Source of the DNA: Atrina japonica
Lineage: Eukaryota; Mollusca; Bivalvia; Pterioida; Pinnidae
Direction of reading: 5' to 3'
DNA length: 64,000 nucleotides
Assembly (NCBI GenBank): GCA_030159075.1
Contig: BROG01000458.1
Location: 1-64,000, forward strand
The notes below the pieces were generated by a model. The model did not search any database, was not told where the DNA came from, and saw nothing but the letters and a program-made list of their open reading frames with translations. The position numbers and the translations under genes are program-made. The stretch's first letter is position 1. Every line of letters begins with the position of its first letter. Of the stretch, positions 18,493 to 32,700 are shown piece by piece.

Positions 18493-18782
18493 ATTAAATC
18501 TAACTGAATGGGTCATTTTTCTTAAATGGCGGATGATCAAAATCTTATCCATCAAAATGATTTTTCTTTTCACAAGCATGCCTGTAAAAATCTAGGCATA
18601 TAAATACTGTTAGTACTTTTCTTCAGACTAAGAGAGACAAAGAGAGAAAAGAATTTTAGGATGGACAAATTCACCATTCGGTTTACACAGGGAAAAGAAA
18701 TACAACAATAATCATCATCTCCCATGAGTAAACAGAAAGTCTGAAGTTGATGTAATACAGGCTGGATATTGCTGCATTACTC

Positions 18783-18835
18783 ACCCCCCCCCCCCCCCCC
18801 CCCAAAAAAAACAAAAAAAAAACAAAAAACAAACC
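18783..18835. repeat. Poly-C followed by A-rich tract
   Basis: About 20 consecutive C bases followed by A-rich AACAAAAAA. Similar C-then-A tracts occur near 57953-57983 and a shorter C tract near 38128. Such tracts are prone to slippage and assembly error. Confidence 0.8.
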
Positions 18836-19161
18836 CCAAACTAAATAAAAACAAGACAGGTATATTCAGAGGTTTCAAGTTTGAGTACGTCTAGCCTGTA
18901 ACAGTTTCTAATTAGCAATAAACATGAAGCCTACTGAATATTTGCAAAGCCCAGTTAAACCTTACACAAAATGTGTTCCAAACAAATGCCCAATTAGGCA
19001 ATTTTTATCTTCTACAGCATCATTTTACTTCAGATTTTCGGATTTCTTTATGACCACTTTAATGCCCAAATCTTTGCAACAAATACTAGCAAAAAATGGT
19101 GATCTATTAGCCTGATTCCTATGAGAAAAATGAATCCAGTGTAAAGTAATAATAATTATCA

Positions 19162-20745
19162 TCAAGAAACAAAGTTGCGTAAACTGGAAATTGAGTCCCT
19201 GGAATTGTCAGATTCCATCATCTGACTTCGTGTGACACGTTTATGAGTATTATCACCTTCCTGAAACACATTTTCAACATCAATAAACTCTCCATGAGTA
19301 TCACTTTTATATGAGACTGTTGGTGAGCAAGACCTTGTAATGACTCTATCACTATTTAAGTCATGGTGACCTATTCCGCGTAAACACGGAATACCTTCCC
19401 CTCTGCTATCGGGAGAATTTTCTCGGCTACTCCTCCTGCTGGAGTCTTGACTAAATATGTCAAACACATTATCAATCTTACGCCTCACACTGCGCGTTTC
19501 TCTTACTGGTGACATTTCTGGTCGCGTATTGCAGTCTAATGATTTCTCTAATAGTCTATCGGGGGTGCCATTTGGCGTAGTTTTCTTAGGAATCTTGTAT
19601 CCACTTAAACTACCTCTTGGTGAACTGTGTGTTCCATATATGTGATTGTTCTCAGAACTCTGTCTGGTCCTGCTAGGAGAAATTTCATTCAAGACACGAG
19701 AAATATCAGTGCTGCGATTATTTACCGTCGTATCTGCTTTATGTCCATTTCTGAAGTAGCTATCTAACTTCCTTTGAGATTTGTCGTGAACTCCATTTGT
19801 AAATTTTTTACCTACTCTGTTTTTCAACAATCCTCTCTGAACTTTCTGCCTTATTTGTTCAGGAACTACAAGCTTAGAATTTTTCATGTAATATGTTAAC
19901 TCTGCTTTGATTCTGTCTGACACCTTGTTCCTTTTGGAACTGAAAGCGAGATTACTAAAGTCTGGTTCTCCATTTTCAAACTTAGCTGTAGAACTGCGAA
20001 GTCCACGACCATCTCTACCTAAACTTTCTTTCTTAATTTCTTTCAATGGACTACTAACAATTCTATTATCTTTAGACTCCTTTTTCACTACACTTTCATC
20101 AACAAATATTTTAGGTTTGTATTTATCAGGGGATATATTATATGATGGTTCTACTTCCACTTCTGCAGCAGAGATGTCTTTCTCATCACCCGAATTGCTG
20201 CCTTTTGTGGACTTTCTAGTTGATCTCAATGTCCTATGATCATTGTGTGATTGAGAATTATGAACCATCTCGTCCTCCTCTCCTTCTGAAAATTTCTTTT
20301 CTTCCTCATGTGAAATCATAGAGGACCTTCGTGCTTCTCTGCTTTTCCTCTTTTTGTGTAATAAATGTCTTCTGATTGGCGTCTCTCTGTGTTCACTTTT
20401 TGAAGGTTTGCTGAACAAGTCCTTGTCTACAAAATCTGACTGAAACGGTGTAATTTCCTCTGGCTGTGAGTCTTCCATCAGTACACTAGAATTCATATCC
20501 TCCTCATCATCTTGGGAGGAAACCTCTACCGGTTCACTCCTATATTTTAAGTTTTGAAATACCATCGGATCATAAATACTGTCAAACTGATATTTCTTCT
20601 TAATTCGGTTGATATCTCGGTCTGTCAAGTGTATTCCTGGATCGGAAAACACATCGACAATGGCCATAAACACAGACTCTCGTGACTTGTAAAACTGCTT
20701 TTTAATTTTCTCTCTCTTGCTGACCATATAGCAAAGGTTCCGAAC
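19162..20745 (-). CDS. JADE: JADE last coding exon (C-terminal 527 residues)
   Basis: Acceptor TTTGTAG at 20748-20746; the exon opens [16 protein letters not shown], directly continuing LRQDLER of the preceding exon, as in JADE1-3. The rest is low-complexity, Ser/Lys/Glu-rich with several basic clusters ([14 protein letters not shown]) that could be nuclear localisation signals, and the conserved YKIPKK motif. The stop is at 19162-19164. Antisense open frames (19457-19645, 19907-20239) are shadows. Confidence 0.92.
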   Translation of the reverse strand, partial: VRNLCYMVSKREKIKKQFYKSRESVFMAIVDVFSDPGIHLTDRDINRIKKKYQFDSIYDPMVFQNLKYRSEPVEVSSQDDEEDMNSSVLMEDSQPEEITPFQSDFVDKDLFSKPSKSEHRETPIRRHLLHKKRKSREARRSSMISHEEEKKFSEGEEDEMVHNSQSHNDHRTLRSTRKSTKGSNSGDEKDISAAEVEVEPSYNISPDKYKPKIFVDESVVKKESKDNRIVSSPLKEIKKESLGRDGRGLRSSTAKFENGEPDFSNLAFSSKRNKVSDRIKAELTYYMKNSKLVVPEQIRQKVQRGLLKNRVGKKFTNGVHDKSQRKLDSYFRNGHKADTTVNNRSTDISRVLNEISPSRTRQSSENNHIYGTHSSPRGSLSGYKIPKKTTPNGTPDRLLEKSLDCNTRPEMSPVRETRSVRRKIDNVFDIFSQDSSRRSSRENSPDSRGEGIPCLRGIGHHDLNSDRVITRSCSPTVSYKSDTHGEFIDVENVFQEGDNTHKRVTRSQMMESDNSRDSISSLRNFVS

Positions 20746-23700
20746 CTACAAAGAGTATAGAATGATCAGACAAAAGGCAACATACAATTTAGAAAAGTAC
20801 TGGTATATAAATAAACAAACAAACAGTGAAACAGTAAAAATTAAACAGCTTATTTAGTCGAAATATTAAAGTTCAAGTTCTTTAATCATTTTGATAGTTT
20901 TCACTTTTGAAATGAACATTTCCATTGCCTATCAGACTGTTAATCTGATCTAAACTACCTGCAACTTTCACTTCCAGTGCTGCAATGAAGTCCCCAGAGA
21001 CTGAAAATCAAGGGTGATGTAAATGTTCTGAGGGGAGAATGCAATTATGGGTCACACTGGGCTTTGCCAATTTCCAAAAAAGCGATTTTTAAAAATTTCA
21101 ACTGGCAACAAAAAATAGCTGTTAGTGATATTTCTGGCATCCTCACTGTCCCTCTGGCAATGTCTCTCAAAATAGATTTCGAAAAAGACATGAAATCATG
21201 CTAAAGTATTGATGATTCAATGCATGATCCTCCCTGTGAAACCACTGCTAGGTGAATGGTGAACATAGCTTTAACCCAACAGTAACCAGAGTGAGCTACA
21301 CATGCAGACAAAACCTATACAGTGAAACATTGTCTATAAAGGCCACTCATGGGAACAGGCAAAAACAAATGATATTGACAGGATTTTATTCATTATTAAA
21401 AAAAAGTTAACGAGGGTTATGTTTGAATGGCCTTTATAGGCAGGTGTCCTTTAAACAGAGGTGGCCTTTATTGCAAAATTGACCATATATTAATATTAAT
21501 TCTTCAGATTTTCAGACTACTTGGCTCTCAGGTTAAAGGGGCATTAGCTGTTGTTTTTTTTGTTTTTTTAAATTCTTACCTTTTTTAATACTTAAAAATG
21601 ATAAACAATAACAAAAAAGATATGCTCAGGCATAAAAATTCTTAAATTCCTATATATTTTGCAAAAATTGCTTGAGAAACCCAGTTTGGCAATTGATCAA
21701 TTCAACCTTACTATTTGTACTTACTAGATTTTCACAAAACATAAGATTTTTAACGCCTGTGTATAGATCTTATTTGTTGTTGCACATCAAGTAAAAGTAG
21801 TAAAAGTAGAAAAAACAAGTTGTTTGTTTGTGGTCCCAACAAATTTCTAGCGGGACAGAACTATGGACAGAAAAACAGAGAGACAAACAAACACAAACAC
21901 ATTGCCCCCGGCGAACCTTTCAGGCCGGGGGATAAAAATTAAAATAATTTTTTGGGGGTAAACACAGCTTATGCCCTTTTAAGTCAACATTCTGATCATT
22001 GTTGACCTCTTGCTTTACTTATGTAACAACAAGATGTTCATATTTACCCTTTCCAAGTCTTGTCTCAACTGGACAAACATTTTCATCCTTGCTACAAGAC
22101 TGTCTTCCTGTTGTTTTTCGAGCAAATCTTCTTCCTCTGTCTTTGGCGTCAAGAACGGAACATCAAAGTGTGTCTACAAAGGAATGAAGGAATATGATTA
22201 CTCCAAATATAGAGAGATTTACAACCTTATTTCTATATCAGCTTGCCGTGGGAGGAAACTGGATTTCCCAAAGAATAATCTCACATCAAACTTGAAGCCC
22301 ACCATGCCATCTAATATTTTTCCCTAAAATTTAAAAAAAAAAAAAAAAAAATCCCTGATTTTCCCAGACTTTTTGCAATGAAGGCTGCAGGCAATATGTC
22401 CCTCTAGGGAGGTCCATGGCATGCCCCCCCCCCTCATATTTTGAAAATAGGAAGTCATTTGGTGGTCTCTGGTGCATTTCCTGGTGAAAAATAACTTGAA
22501 ATTGAAGCCAGAAAAACATAATTTTTGTCATGGATAAAAAATATTTGATTTCTCCCTGACTCAGACTAAAATTCCCCAATTTCCATAACCAAAAAATGTG
22601 CTTGTAAAATTCCCTGACTTTCCAGGAATTTCTTGACCCTTAGGAACCTTGCTGTCCAAACCAAAGATCAATCCTAGGTCACACTGGTGAAAAGCGAGTG
22701 CACTAACCACTGTGTGACCTGGACACTACTAGATCTATCATTATTGCACAACTATGGCTATTACGCATTGTATTTCAAAGGTCAAGATCAAGGAAAGACA
22801 TTGAAAAGGTTGAAATATTTTTGCATCTCATACACGTGACCTATATGACCTAATAGATATGTATCATATGTTCAATGTGATGAATTATATAGCATGAAAC
22901 TGGTAATTAAAGACCCCCTTTTTTAACAAAATGTGTGCTACCTTTCGTTTGATTTTCCAGTACACAAATATTTGCTCCACAGCACTTTCATCTAGATCAA
23001 GCGTCCTGGCAATATCTTCCACTGATATAACACTGTAAAATTCCTCATTTAGACACTGAAGCCTGCAATCAAACAAAATACACGTTCTTATCCCAATACA
23101 AACAAGTATTCTGAGAGTTATGTCCCCTACCAGTGAATCCTTTAATATGTGAATGGTGGGCAATTACAAAATCTGTGCCTACTAACTGACTGTTATGGGA
23201 CTTCTAAAGATGGTCTCATATTAAACAATGCTATTGTATATTTTGAGAATTGAGTAAGTTCATTTTTTGGTCATTTCAGGCTTGCATAAAAAAAAGATTA
23301 ATATTACACATGAACAAGTTTTGCTTTCTTTTTTTTTATTTATTTCTTTTTTTTTTAGATTTTTGTAGTAGTGTACCTTGCTGTGAAATGCAATATTGAA
23401 GCTATTAACGCTGCATTTAAAAAGGCCATGTCAAGTCAGGGCTCTAAGTACACATTGAAGTCAAGTCGCCAATCAGAAATTTACTCACCATTTGAAATTT
23501 TTTGGTCGTCATGATCAATATTTACGTTTTATCATACATGTTGCTAGGCATATAGGCCTACTGTATGTTGTCATAAATAAGTCAACTATTTGCCATCTTC
23601 CCATTTCTTCTATGTCAAATGAAATTCTTGTGAAAGTTCATGTTTATTTGCATTTTAATATATTTATTTTGAAGCGAAGCAACAATTTTTTTATGCAGTG

Positions 23701-26700
23701 ATTATTTTAATTTTGTTGGTGGTAAGCTACTTAGGCCTACTATGAACAAATTAAAGAAGGAATGAAGTACAATGAAATTTGCACCTCTGATACAAATGTC
23801 ATTCATGAAAAGAAGCAAGCCAATTCGTAAACTTATATTCCCTGCTTGCCCCCTTTCGTAAACGGGTAATCATATTGTAGGTAAACTCTTTAGAGGTTAG
23901 GTTGAAACATGTCATTTTCATGCTGTTGACACAAGATGTATTGTGTTGAAATCGAACAAAAACTAAAGACTTATACACAGGCTATATGTGTTATTGGACA
24001 TGTATTACGGAATAAAATGAACTGGTTGAAATAAGCATAGACTGAAAATTATATACTTGTAATGATGCTAAGCAGATCCGTGGTAAAATGACATTTTTCC
24101 TTAATCAAGGGGCCATAATTAAAAGAGTAATAAAACAAAAAACTGATGAAACAAAAGTACAATGTTGGATGGGAACTCACTTTTCAGCCCGCATTTTTGC
24201 TATTTCTTCATCAGTTAATTCTTTTCGAGATGAACTCAGTATGGCCTTCCGTGGAGAATAGCAATCTGACTCTGAATTCCCTCCTTCACCATTTTTACTG
24301 TGACGAGGACAGTAAGCCTGTAAAACATATAATGTTTCAATAATTCCTGTAGAAAGTAGGTGTGGTGGGTGATAAAATCTGTGTTTGCTTTTCTTCCCCT
24401 TTCTTTATTCAAAATAGAACCTCAATCTAAACAAGAGCTGTTTGTAAAACAGTTATGCCCCCCCCCCCTCCCCCATAATGGAAACTTTGAATTATATGAA
24501 ATTTTCAAAGTTCAAAGGTGATAACGCTGTCAAAATATTTTTGATGGTAACTAAATAAAAACTGGACCCAGATATTCTCATGATGCATCTGTATGCCAAA
24601 TTTCCTTTCAGTATTAGCACCCGCTGCAGCGATAATGAACAGAAACTGTTGGTGTACAGGCTGACCACTTGACCTACCAACAGCAACAAAGCAATATACC
24701 CCTCCTTCTATGAAAGGGGCATAATGAAATACCCAACTATTACTGGCTAAGACAAAGTGAAGTATATAAAATTATTAACAATATATATATATATATATAT
24801 ATAATACTGTTGATGAGTTAAGTTTTTCACTGAAAAATATACAGTAAATAACCTTTCATTATTATTTTTTTTAACTCTGCTGTGTAATTAAATTTTATCT
24901 TCCTTGATTTTAAAGTTTTAAAAAAAGGTGAAAGTTGTGTGATACAAACTTAAAACAACATCCCCATTTTTTTGTTTGGAGCATCAAAGTTGTGAAAACC
25001 CATTCATTCATTGAATACTGTAAAAGAAAACCTGGTTTCTACACTTCTTAGAGAATACAGCAGAGTATTAAACATGAATATCTATAGAAACAATCCAAAC
25101 ACAAATTACCTCCATACATGAGCAATGATTTTTAACATAAACATGTACTGATTTTTAAAGCTTACACTGCACTTTTAAATGATAGAGAAAGTAAGTCTGC
25201 TGAGAACATTTTAGCAATATATAATAAAAAAGAACCACAAAACAAATTCAAATTTCACCAATCTGTTTAAAAGCAGTTTATTATGCACTGACCCAGGTTC
25301 TCAAAGACCCATATGATAGGCTAACAACCAAATGTAATTTTAGACAAAGACCTTGACTCTTTATCATTAGAGCTGAGGTACAGAGGTATAGTCTGTTTGC
25401 TCTCCATTGATAGTGGTGTTTTATTAAATTTCTTAAACTGCACTTAATCATCAAATTTGAATTTTACAGCAATGTTTTTAATTCTATCATACCTCACTAA
25501 ATTGTGAATATGCAAATTTTTGGTTTACTAAGAAAGATTTTACCCATTTACTGTAATACAAAATTGTGCAGAAGTTCATGTGAGCAAATACACATTTGAT
25601 AAATCAGCACCCATAATTCTTTTTGATTTATGCATAAGTAGGTTGTATGCAAATCATAAACTCTGGGATATATGGCAGTAGACTGACATGGGACTGTATC
25701 AAACATGTAATTAAATTTTCTTTATTTCTATATTACTGAAATAATTTCATCTTATTAGTAATATTCTTGGCATGCTGGGTGTAAAACATCATAAAAGCAA
25801 ACAAAAAATGTCAACTTGAAACTGAATTTCAATGCAATTGTGAGATGATCCCTTATTGACCCGTCTGCATGAATTAAATGTGTGACAAGTTAGACCTATT
25901 CCTATTTTTCCTGTGAAAAAAATGTAAATTTCATGTCCTTCTATGTTAAAATATTTGTTTATCCTGTATACAAATTTTATTTCATTCTTTGAATATTATG
26001 GCAAAATGATATTAAAACAAAGGAGTTATATATTTTCATACCTGAGTAGTATTGAATGTTAGTAGCAGGCACCTCAGCTATTTTTAGGTAACCATGTGGT
26101 TTGAAGACAATTGATATTTACATATTATGGCTGTTCAATGTATTGGATCTACACCTACATAATTTATCTCGAAATTTGAAAGAAATCTTACTTTATTTAA
26201 TAGTAATGGGAAAACTTCCCACTTGAATTGTTTGATGCAGTTAAAATTCATTTTTAGTTTTATATATAACCTTAAAAATACCAATGATGAGCATTTTAAA
26301 TATAACTTACCGGTATGTAGTTTTTGCAAAAAATGACTGAACCCCACTTTCAACGAAGAGCAAACAGACTATACTGTAATAACATCTAAGAAAATACCAT
26401 TCCAGCATGAAATCTAATCAAAATTTTGAAACACTGAGTGACGCTATGCCTTTAAGTTATTATAATTTGATCATTTTGTTATTATTTATGTTGGCGGGGG
26501 GAGAGTAGGCTTAGTCAGTAAGGACCACTAAACATGCCAATGTCAATTCTCACCTTTAATTTAACACCACCATCATCAGCTGTATCATCTGTCAGTATTG
26601 TTTTCATCTCTAAGCTACCTTGGAATGCACAGCTGACATGAAATGCTGTTTTACAAGCCTTCACAGAACACTGTATACACGCCCCACATCTTTCCTTACA

Positions 26701-29700
26701 TATACAGCAGATCAGAGCCCATCTACTAGCCTGAAAGGGAATGTGAAATCAGTTTCAGATCATATATCCCATCAGAATATTTTATTGACGAGTAAGATTT
26801 CAACAAAAAAGTATCAAAACATAGCAAAGAAAAATCTATCTATATCACTTCGTATGAAATGCCCGAAATGGACATTATTAACATGAAACATTCCTATTCA
26901 AAAGCATTCTTACATTGACTGGTTATACATGACCAACCCTGAATGTATTGTAGTACCTCTCTTTTCTTATCTGCTAACATTTTTTTAAATGGATATTCAA
27001 GAAGAAATATCTAAATTTTTCATTTCAATCCATTCCTCCATCATCTGATTTTTTTTATATCTTAATCCAAATCAAAACTTCAGATGTTGTTTTACACCAT
27101 ATTTAACAAGATTGCAGGTAAATGGTAGCTGCCAGTTTTTAATGGTGGCAGAGAAATCCTGGCGACAATTTACCCATGGTGAGACACCTGGCAAACTTCA
27201 AAGTCCACCTGTGTGTTGTATGATGTAACCCTTGAGTCCACTTGTGTGTAGTATGGTGTAACCACTAGACACAAGTGGACTCAAGGGTAACACATGAGTC
27301 AACATGTGTGTTGAATGGTGTAACCACTGAGTCCATCTGTGTGATGTATGGTGTAACCACTGTTAGTCCATAATCAGCTTGGGTTCTAGATGATCTTGTA
27401 TCCATGCCATTTAAGGCCTGATGCCTTAATCTTTCCGGCACAGAGGCCTCTCAGATTTTGGTAATAAGAGGAAATTTTTTTTTCAGTGAATGTTAAGTAA
27501 AAATTTCTGAACTCTTTTTCATTTAACTTACAGGAATTTGCGAGATCTTTGTTACTGGTTCCATTTTTTCAACACAACCTATACTAACTTCGGGTATCCA
27601 AAGAGCACAGCTGACATGAGCCCACTTGGTGCCACTCCTGGTAAAAATAAGAATACAAATCAATATATAGGAGTAGTCATATATATATATATATATATAT
27701 ATGTGTGATACAGCCATCTATAAACCAGTATTTGTTTGCTGTACCCGACCAGTAGTTTGAGAAGAGGATCAGTCAGTAGGCAGATATTTTTTAAATTCCG
27801 AAATTAAAAATTGGCAAAATTTCAATTTTTTAATAACTGCTTATACATTATTGCATATTTGTGTGTGTAGTGGTGGTGGTGTTGGGAGGGAGTTTAGATT
27901 AGTTGGTGAGGTCAGATAGAATATATTTTTTTAATTATTATTATTATTGTTGGCCTATTGACAATATCACTATCAGTTATATCCTGATATGTGTATGATA
28001 CAAATCCTGTTTCAGGCAAAATAGTTTCCAAAATCACACTTTCCATTTATTTACAAATTTACAATATCTGAAGGATAAAAAATTCAAAATATTATTTAAG
28101 AATCGCACCTAGTTTTCTGTTAACAGAACAAGGAACAATTCATCTTTGGAATTTCATTCTCACAGTGGAATTTCCATTTTTTTGTTGTTGTTATTACATC
28201 AATTATTTTTTCTTTTTGGTGACAAAAGTATTAAAATTGAAACTATACTATTTATCAATCTTACCTGGTACTTTTCATTGCACCACCAGATTTTGGACAG
28301 AGAATACAAATAGGTTTAATTCCTAATGCACATGTCCTACACAGCCAGCTACCCTCTGGAATTTTTTGTATACCATAGCATGCCTGAAAATTAAATGAGA
28401 TTCAAATTTCAATGTGTTGTATATATATATAAAAAAAAACATAAACAAAAAAACCAATTACTTCCCCTTCTCCAATTTATCAATTTAGTCTCAAATTTCT
28501 GAAGTCTTGATCAAGTTTACACTCTAGAACCGAACAGAGTTCTCTCAAAATGACAAAGAGCAATAAAATATTATTAATGTAATTAAATTAAATCAAATAT
28601 AGAGAGTAACCATGAGTGCCTCTCAAAAAGGTGAAACAGATGTAATAATTTCTAAGTGGCCTAAATTAAAATTTGTGTATCAATTTTTGCTCTTTCCAAA
28701 TTTTAGCGGAATTTTGACAAAGGCGTAACAGTAAATGTCTAATCAGCTGTGACATCAACAATAACTACAAGACGTCATACATACATGCCAGCATTAGAAA
28801 CATGTATGATTTCCGCAGTTGTACCTTTATACAAGAACTGAATAAATGACAAATTAAAAGCATGAGTTGACATTTCCTTTGGATAATAAAATAGTTATTT
28901 CATGGGTGTTTCAGGGAAACAGTCAAAATACTGTCCCTTAGTATCAGGGATGTGGCGGTAATGGCCTCTTGCAAAGTTTACCGGCAACTTCTGTGATGCC
29001 TTGGGGCAATATTTTGACTGTTCCCCATAACTGTTAAGGAATATGAGGTCCTGTGAATTAGCATAGTTTTATTTTTGCACATTCATAGGAAAACTCATAT
29101 AAATAGTTATTTGCCTACATATTTTTCACAAAAAAGAGGGGAAAACCCACCTTGCTACAGTTGACTTACCTGGTGAACACAAATATCACAGCCATCACAA
29201 AATACCATTTCATTACATTCTTCACTCTCAGGCTGAAATAAAACCACAAACACTGAGGATGATATTCTCCTGTGAAATGCTATAATTTACAATGAAGAAT
29301 CACTAGTTGATATTTGGTTTTGAAATAATTAGCTGAAACATTTTCACTAACAAAAAGGAGATGTCTTTGAGAAATATTACTACCCCTGAGAGCTATGTCA
29401 TCCATGAAGATTTTGAAGTCCAATATCTCAAGCAAATACAATTACAAACAAAAGTAGAAATCAGTCCTTCAAGCTGGTCCAGAATGCTCAAATGGCTACA
29501 CACCTCTCTTTTGTCCGATTATTTTTTTTATCTTATCACTATTATCATAACTGTACATAAGTTTATGACAATTCTGTCAAATACCTATAGATCAATTAAG
29601 TATGGGGACAAAATCTAATGCTGGACCATATCTTTAACTATATTGCTGCCACTAGGTTCCAAATAGTTTGACCATACTTAGGATATGATACATCAAAAAT

Positions 29701-32700
29701 GTACAAGAAAACATTTCTGCTGCACAAGGAATACTTAGTAACTTACAGAAGCACATACTGCACACACAATATCTTCATCATATTCTATCCCCAATCCTTC
29801 CTCAGTTTTCTTCTTTAGCTGCATATTCTCATGACACTGAAAATACAGACATTTTACACATTACAAGATGTTAATAAATGTCAAAATATATTGATTGCTT
29901 TCCAATATTAAATACCCCCTGTGGTAGAGAGGCCAATAGTTGACGCTGTCATCCGCCATGTTATTATCCGCATGTAGAATAGTGCATTGAGACCGATTTT
30001 GTTCATGATATTGCAATCGTAATTTAGGAGTTTACACAATTTAAGTTTGATAAATACATTAATTAAACATTACTCTATTTCTGATCATTTAACTGTTGAC
30101 TTACGTAGTAAATATCGGAATTTTAATACCAACGCGGTCAATACCTGACGTTTTTTTCAGCTTCTCGGCACCGGGAAATCCCATTATAGCTCATCTTTGA
30201 GCCAAAATTAGAACATGTTCTTGATGTCATACAATGATAATTTTACCATCCAATGAAAATTAAGATTTTGATTTTGCCCGTACTGGTTGACAAACTTCCG
30301 ATTTCTGCTTTGATCAAGGTAAAATATCAATAAGAAAAGTTTGACAATCTAGAAATACGGGATTATTTTAAAAATTGCTAACGATTTCCTGTTAATTAAG
30401 AGAGTACAGTTTCTTCATGCAAATTTTTACATCAATATCGAGGCAGGAACATATATCTATTTGAGGCGAAAACTACACGATGAGTTGAACTTGAGAGCAA
30501 GTCCCTCATTTTAATATAGACATCGAAGAGCCACTGACGTCAGACGCGTTTACTGGTTAGTTGACATTCATCTCGTAATATGTTGCTATTTTTCATGAAT
30601 AAAACTCCTTGCAAAAACGTATACCGTATGTCCAATTTCAGTCAAACTGTAAATAACATATATTTTGAGAATTCACGAATGTAAAAACAGAATGGAGACA
30701 GGTTTCTGAGTGAAAAGTTGAACATGATCAGTGGTTTTTTTTTTTAGCTCTGTCTGTATAGCAAGCAGTACATGAGTAGGCCATACACGACTGGCAAAAC
30801 ATGTCTACAAATTTTTTCAGCGTGTCTTGAGTAATAATTAAAGCAAAGTAAACATGTCATTAATTGAAATAAAATTCATGAATATGTATTATTAATGTAA
30901 TTGCTTGTAAAACAACTGTTGATAATTCTGTATTTTTCCCCACCATAAACCGGTCTGAAGATAATATTGAACAACTGAAGTGCTAGTGAATCAGCTATTT
31001 GTGCCGTTACTGCTGAAATTGAATGATGGCCAACTTTTGATAGGTCAAAAAAATATTTGCGATGTTTTGTTGGTACTGGAATTTATCTAAGTTGTTGAAT
31101 AGCAAGTATTTATAAAGTTAGTGAAAAATTAGCCAGCTTGGTTATCAGTTGTTGTTTTTATTTGGGTTTGAAAATGCACAAAACTGCCAATTTCAGCAAA
31201 CTGGGAAGTAAAATGGCAGATTCTGAAAATTTTTAATTGCTGCTGTATGAAAACTACTGGACCAATTTTAACAAATGGGGTATCATTTTTTTTTCATGTT
31301 TAAGGATTGTTTTAAATAAAATAAAATTGTACCGCTATCAATAATTTAAAAAAAAAACTGGCAAATTTTTTATGATATATATTTGTAAAGTATAGGGAAG
31401 ATGGTTTTCAGTTTTTTTACAGCTAAATTTCATTTTTACATCTGGCCTATTCCATATTTCCGTGATTTGTATGTATCATTCATTGTTTAAAATCATTTAT
31501 CAACATCAGGGACAACAAAAAAATACAATGAAAAACAGAATAATTCTTTGATCAAATTGATAATTTATCATGTATACTCCAAAAGAGTCTGCATTCAGGT
31601 GCAAAACCTGCAGATCACTACTCCATTGTCTTCTTAAGACGAAACCATCTTCCTTAAATGAAGGAATAGTAGTTGGGAATAGGTTTTTCATAGCCACATA
31701 GGGTAATTCACGCCAGAAAATAACAGAATTCGTTGTAACCCATTAACAGGTTAGGCTAAAATGAATGACCGTAACCTGCAGGCTACGATAGCAATAATGA
31801 AGACTTAAAAAGACTCATACATCAGTGTATGAGTTGCAATGACAACTTTTGTCTACAGACAGATGGAGAGGGTGAAACCACTGAACCCCCCCCCCCCAAT
31901 TTAAAGACATAGTCACACATTCACTTACTTGGGTTTCTAGTACTTCAATGATTTTTTCCATAATCCACTCATCAATAAGAATTTCTCCCAGCTCTTCTCT
32001 TTCATCATTGATCCTTCTCAACCAGGTAACATCTAAATCATCCAAGTCATACCGTACAACTTGTTCAGATAATTGCTGCATGCCTGTAAGTTCGTGGTTC
32101 CCTTGCTGGTACGTCTCGTCTTTAACACCATGCAAAAATTTTCTTGGCCTGAAGGAGAATAAATTATCCATTCACTTGTTAAAAACCAGGTATTTACATA
32201 TTTATTTTACAAACCAAGAAAACTGCAATGGCACACTATTCAAAATATTGCCTTGGGTATCACAGTTGATAACTACAAAGGGAGTTATAGACATATTTAT
32301 TCAAGTCCATCAGTTTACTCTAGGAAAGCAGATTCTACAAAATACTGAAAATAGTTCCAAGTCTTCAATAAAACAAGAAAATTCCATTATTCTGAAGACA
32401 GTTTTGTTCCAAGTTCAATTATTTGTGCTTTTCACAATATCACTATGAATACACATGTAAACATGCATTCATTGGTTGTAACATGAATAACTATTAAATC
32501 TCAAACTAACACTGTATATACAAGAAAAGGACGGAAATTCAAAACTCCAACACTTACATCTTAAAATCTCCAGTGCCTTTGTCTTTAGTCCTCACCTCAC
32601 TGTCAAAACAACAAGATTTCTATTGACAACAAATGGAAATATAATACATGTAATCTGTATATAACTTATTCAGATATTCATATTATTGATATTGTTCCAA

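Larger units (their letters stand above)
13621..19161. other. Intergenic region downstream of JADE, repeat-rich
   Basis: No host gene recognised. Contents are a SINE fragment (about 14268-14465), a (GT)n/(TA)n microsatellite (15945-16010), palindromic TACAGT-type elements (16299-16500 and 16972-17160), a second SINE piece (about 17215-17290), a hAT-like MITE (18107-18492) and a C-run/A-run tract (about 18783-18832). The JADE 3' UTR should occupy the part just left of 19162; its end was not determined. Confidence 0.5.

Noticed and set aside
19457..20239. Plus-strand ORFs antisense to JADE
   Set aside because: Shadows of the last JADE exon.
30528..30545. CRE-like TGACGTCA inside a JADE intron as an enhancer
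   Set aside because: A single 8-bp palindrome in 16 kb of intron is not enough evidence.
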